This document shows positions 38,769 through 40,849 of a stretch of 40,849 bases of DNA, one piece after another. The DNA is taken from NCBI GenBank assembly GCA_023379265.1, contig JAMCUI010000007.1, positions 146,330 through 187,178 of the forward strand, written 5' to 3'. Both the position numbers and the translations under genes were made by a program. Numbering within the stretch: position 1 is the first letter of the stretch; each line of letters starts with the position of its first letter. A model generated the notes under the pieces. The model did not search any database. It saw only the letters and a program-made list of their open reading frames with translations, and had not been told where the DNA came from. The stretch is from Patescibacteria group bacterium (GTDB lineage Bacteria > Patescibacteriota > Microgenomatia > 2-02-FULL-39-11).

Positions 38769-39446
38769 ATGGCTACAGAAAGCAACAAAAATAAAAAATT
38801 GATAAGAAAAAGAAACAGAACAAGCTTTCTTATAGTTTCAACTCTCGCCTTTTTGGGAATAATCGTATCGTTATTGATGATAAAAAACTCCTCTTTAGAA
38901 AGTCGGCCTAAGTTACAAGGTTTGCTTAACGTTAATAGTTTTGACTGGTATACGGGAAATAAGACAGCTAATGTAATACTTATGGAATACAGCGATTTTA
39001 TCTGTCAGGACTGTTACCGGTATTATAGTTATATTGAACAGGCAAGAAGAGATTTTATGGGTAAAATATTGTTTGTTTTCAGGCAATATCCGACCAAAAA
39101 CCGTAATTCTATGTTGGCGGCTCAGGCGGTAGAGGCAGCTGGTCAACAGAATCAATTTTGGTCGATGTATTCACTACTTTTTGAAAATCAGAAAGTATGG
39201 TCTCAGTTAACTGATCCGAGAATAGTTTTTGGGACTTATGCAAAGAGTATTTCTCTTAATTTGAATAAGTTTATCATAGATTTTGAGTCAGCAGCTGTCA
39301 GCGGGAAAATAGAGGCAGATTTACAAAACGGGAGAATCTTAGGAATAAAAAATTCACCGGCATTATTTATAAACGGTAAGAGTATAGTCCTGAAAGATTA
39401 TTCTTCATTGAGACAAGGAATTCTAAGGGCTATGGCTGGTGATTGA
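38769..39446 (+). CDS. membrane-anchored DsbA-like thiol-disulfide oxidoreductase
   Basis: A 225-residue protein with a lysine-rich cytoplasmic start, one membrane helix (~18-40) and an outward thioredoxin-fold domain. ILMEYSDFICQDCYRYYSYIEQARRDF holds the CxxC (C-Q-D-C), a helical insert follows (AAQAVEAAGQQNQFWSMYSLLF), and IKNSPALFINGK supplies the cis-Pro loop. This is the usual form of DsbA-like thioredoxin_4 proteins that form or shuffle disulfides in exported proteins. It would suit the cysteine-rich exported protein at 451-2559. DipZ nearby could keep partner thiols reduced. Confidence 0.9.
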   Translation: MATESNKNKKLIRKRNRTSFLIVSTLAFLGIIVSLLMIKNSSLESRPKLQGLLNVNSFDWYTGNKTANVILMEYSDFICQDCYRYYSYIEQARRDFMGKILFVFRQYPTKNRNSMLAAQAVEAAGQQNQFWSMYSLLFENQKVWSQLTDPRIVFGTYAKSISLNLNKFIIDFESAAVSGKIEADLQNGRILGIKNSPALFINGKSIVLKDYSSLRQGILRAMAGD

Positions 39447-39496
39447 GAAAGATATGAATATATATTAACCTTGTGTAAGGAATAGAAATAATTGCC

Positions 39497-40432
39497 ATGT
39501 TTGTTGATATCGCTGTATATATAATATCTTTTATAGTCATCTGGTTTGGGGCCGGTCTTATTGTTGATGGAGTGGGAAATCTGTCACACAAGCTAAATAT
39601 TTCCTCTTTTGCGACCTCATTTTTTGTCTTAGGAATTCTCACATCAATACCTGAAGCATCAGTGGGAATAAATAGTATCATAAACCATACTCCGGATATT
39701 TTTGTCGGTGATCTTATAGGCGCATCGTTGGTGCTTTTTATTCTGGCTATACCAATTTTGGCGATATTTGGAAATGGTATTAAACTTTCCCATCAGATGA
39801 CGCCGCATAAACTTATACTTTCACTTTTTGTTGTCGCTGCGCCTGTATTTCTTATTTTAGACAAAACAATTTCTTCAACTGAAGGATTGTTTCTTATATT
39901 CCTTTACCTCGCCCTTTTTTATTCTGTGGAGAAGAAAAAAGGAATCTTGGAAAATATAAAAGACAGGATTTTGGATGGTAAGACACATTTTCTGGAAGAT
40001 GTTATGAAGCTAACCGGAGGCGCATTGCTTGTTTTTGTATCAAGCAAGATTCTGGTAGACAAAACAATTTATTTTTCCGGCGTATTGGGAATTGCTCCCT
40101 TTCTTATCAGTTTACTCGTGCTTTCCATTGGTACTAATTTGCCTGAATTGTCATTGGCTATTAGGTCTGTTATTTTGGGGAAGAAAGAAGTAGCATTAGG
40201 AGATTATGTGGGATCAGCAGCGGCTAATACACTCATTTTTGGCGTCTTGACACTTATAAACGGTGGTGAAGTGGTGGTATCCAACCATTATTTACAGACT
40301 TTAATATTTATGGTGTTAGGTCTGGGTTTCTTTTATTACTTCAGCCGGTCCAAAAACGACATTTCCCGCAAGGAAGGAATAGTTTTGCTTTCTTTGTATT
40401 TTCTTTTTATTTTTATGGAAATGGGTGGATAA
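39497..40432 (+). CDS. CaCA superfamily sodium/calcium exchanger-like protein
   Basis: A 311-residue transporter of about ten membrane segments in two inverted halves. The alpha-1 repeat reads LGILTSIPEASVGINSIINHTPDIFVGDLIGASLV (~46-80) and alpha-2 SIGTNLPELSLAIRSVILGKKEVALGDYVGSAAANTLI (~217-254), both with the acidic and Pro/Ser/Thr residues that line the cation site. These proteins swap Ca2+ for Na+ or H+. The cytoplasmic loop between halves is short, as in bacterial YrbG-like members. Length is typical. Confidence 0.9.
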   Translation: MFVDIAVYIISFIVIWFGAGLIVDGVGNLSHKLNISSFATSFFVLGILTSIPEASVGINSIINHTPDIFVGDLIGASLVLFILAIPILAIFGNGIKLSHQMTPHKLILSLFVVAAPVFLILDKTISSTEGLFLIFLYLALFYSVEKKKGILENIKDRILDGKTHFLEDVMKLTGGALLVFVSSKILVDKTIYFSGVLGIAPFLISLLVLSIGTNLPELSLAIRSVILGKKEVALGDYVGSAAANTLIFGVLTLINGGEVVVSNHYLQTLIFMVLGLGFFYYFSRSKNDISRKEGIVLLSLYFLFIFMEMGG

Positions 40433-40447
40433 AGAGAAAAAATGGTA

Positions 40448-40675
40448 TCAGTTTGCCTTTGCGCGTCTCTTGTTATGCATTCTTCTTTTGAGTGAGTTCT
40501 CTCTGATAGTATTTAATCGATCGCTTTTTGCTTTCAGTTCACGGTCTACTATTTTCTGGCATTCCTTATCTGGACAGACATAGAGGGAAAAAGTGATTGA
40601 ACCCTCAACCCAGGTTTTACTGACTTTTCTGGGTTTTCCGCAACGGATACAGATGTTGGTGGGATTTGTGATCAA
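40448..40675 (-). CDS. small zinc-ribbon protein
   Basis: A 75-residue protein. CIRCGKPRKVSKTW and LYVCPDKECQKI give two cysteine pairs (CxxC and CxxxxC) that can hold one zinc; the rest is a basic helical tail (RENSLKRRMHNKRRAKAN), suggesting nucleic-acid or ribosome binding. Such proteins recur in CPR genomes without assigned function. It is convergent to the exchanger gene with a 15-base gap. Confidence 0.7.
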   Translation of the reverse strand: MITNPTNICIRCGKPRKVSKTWVEGSITFSLYVCPDKECQKIVDRELKAKSDRLNTIRENSLKRRMHNKRRAKAN

Positions 40676-40793
40676 AGCAAACTATTATACCACAGAATTG
40701 GCTAAATAGCCACCATAGTGTATTGTGCAGGCTGAGATACATCGGTAACACTTCTTTGTTAGAATAACGGTTCAAAACAGGGAGGTGTTTTTC

Positions 40794-40849
40794 ATGCTTA
40801 TACAAAACAGGGAAGACAGGAAATGGGTACTAAGGCAGAATTTCAAAGG
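40794..40849 (+). CDS. start of a gene cut by the window edge
   Basis: ATG 40794 follows GGGAGGTG by six bases, the strongest Shine-Dalgarno I see in the window, and opens a frame (MLIQNREDRKWVLRQNFK) to the right edge. Only 18 residues are visible, too few to name. Confidence 0.6.
   Translation, partial: MLIQNREDRKWVLRQNFK

Noticed and set aside
1-40849. CRISPR array, rRNA genes or further tRNAs
   Set aside because: I found no regularly spaced repeats, no rRNA-like stretches and only one T-arm/anticodon-arm combination (tRNA-Asn).
1-40849. Recoded TGA (glycine), known in some CPR lineages
   Set aside because: TGA ends several complete genes at normal family lengths (for example folE), so it is a stop here.

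Overview
The window reads as a piece of chromosome from a Candidate Phyla Radiation (Patescibacteria) bacterium, most likely a Microgenomates-type lineage. This is inferred from the style of the genes, not from a marker tree. The signs are AT-rich, tightly packed short operons; many starts without a good Shine-Dalgarno but with a -10 hexamer a few bases upstream; small membrane-anchored proteins with P/T/S-rich linkers; a GT-C membrane glycosyltransferase; DUF5674; a dnaG-rpoD pair; and archaeal-type coenzyme A genes. TGA, TAA and TAG all act as stops, so the standard bacterial code fits.

Layout. 1-2975: secreted or surface proteins (a partial Ig-like protein, a membrane-anchored M64-like metallopeptidase, a small TM protein). 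3032-4648: a two-gene archaeal-type CoA operon (pantoate kinase, 4-phosphopantoate--beta-alanine ligase). 4730-9050: a GT-C glycosyltransferase, then dnaG and rpoD; dnaG is preceded by a 36-bp copy of its own start. 9269-12672: tRNA-Asn(GTT), a DUF5674 operon, two DUF1801 genes each followed by the same ~135-bp repeat ending in a terminator, and an asparaginase-like half protein. 12821-14442: an arsR / thioredoxin-fold / DUF318 permease operon in which the middle gene appears to start at ATA. 14655-15506: three small genes, one a stand-alone FtsK-gamma-like winged helix. 15550-19281: a cytoplasmic GH13 enzyme, a coupled pair of small genes (one HExxH), and a frameshifted membrane gene.

The centrepiece is 19240-23735, a divergent six-gene island for 7-deazaguanine chemistry: queC and a phosphoribosyltransferase/FolE-like fusion on the minus strand; queD, queE, folE and a TGT-like gene resembling the phage/bacterial DNA transglycosylase DpdA on the plus strand. 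Together they could make preQ0 from GTP and exchange it into DNA. The fusion protein has a purine-type PRTase motif and a FolE domain that keeps the zinc ligands but lost guanine- and triphosphate-binding residues, so its job is unknown. A guanine- or deazaguanine-salvage role is a testable idea.

23768-30837: an EamA transporter, VOC protein, Y-family polymerase with a small partner, an SGNH-like protein, an MgtA-type ATPase and a YbaK-type deacylase. 30833-32959 is a complete 2,127-bp IS1-family transposon with 19-bp perfect inverted repeats, an 8-bp target duplication (AATTTTTC) and four passenger genes including an aspartic protease. It landed in the last codons of the YbaK gene. 33082-40849: a CopB-type copper ATPase behind a perfect CsoR-like palindrome, a nitroreductase, DipZ and DsbA-like thiol-redox proteins, a spermidine-synthase-like methyltransferase, a YvlD-type membrane protein, a CaCA exchanger, a zinc-ribbon protein and the start of a gene cut by the window edge.
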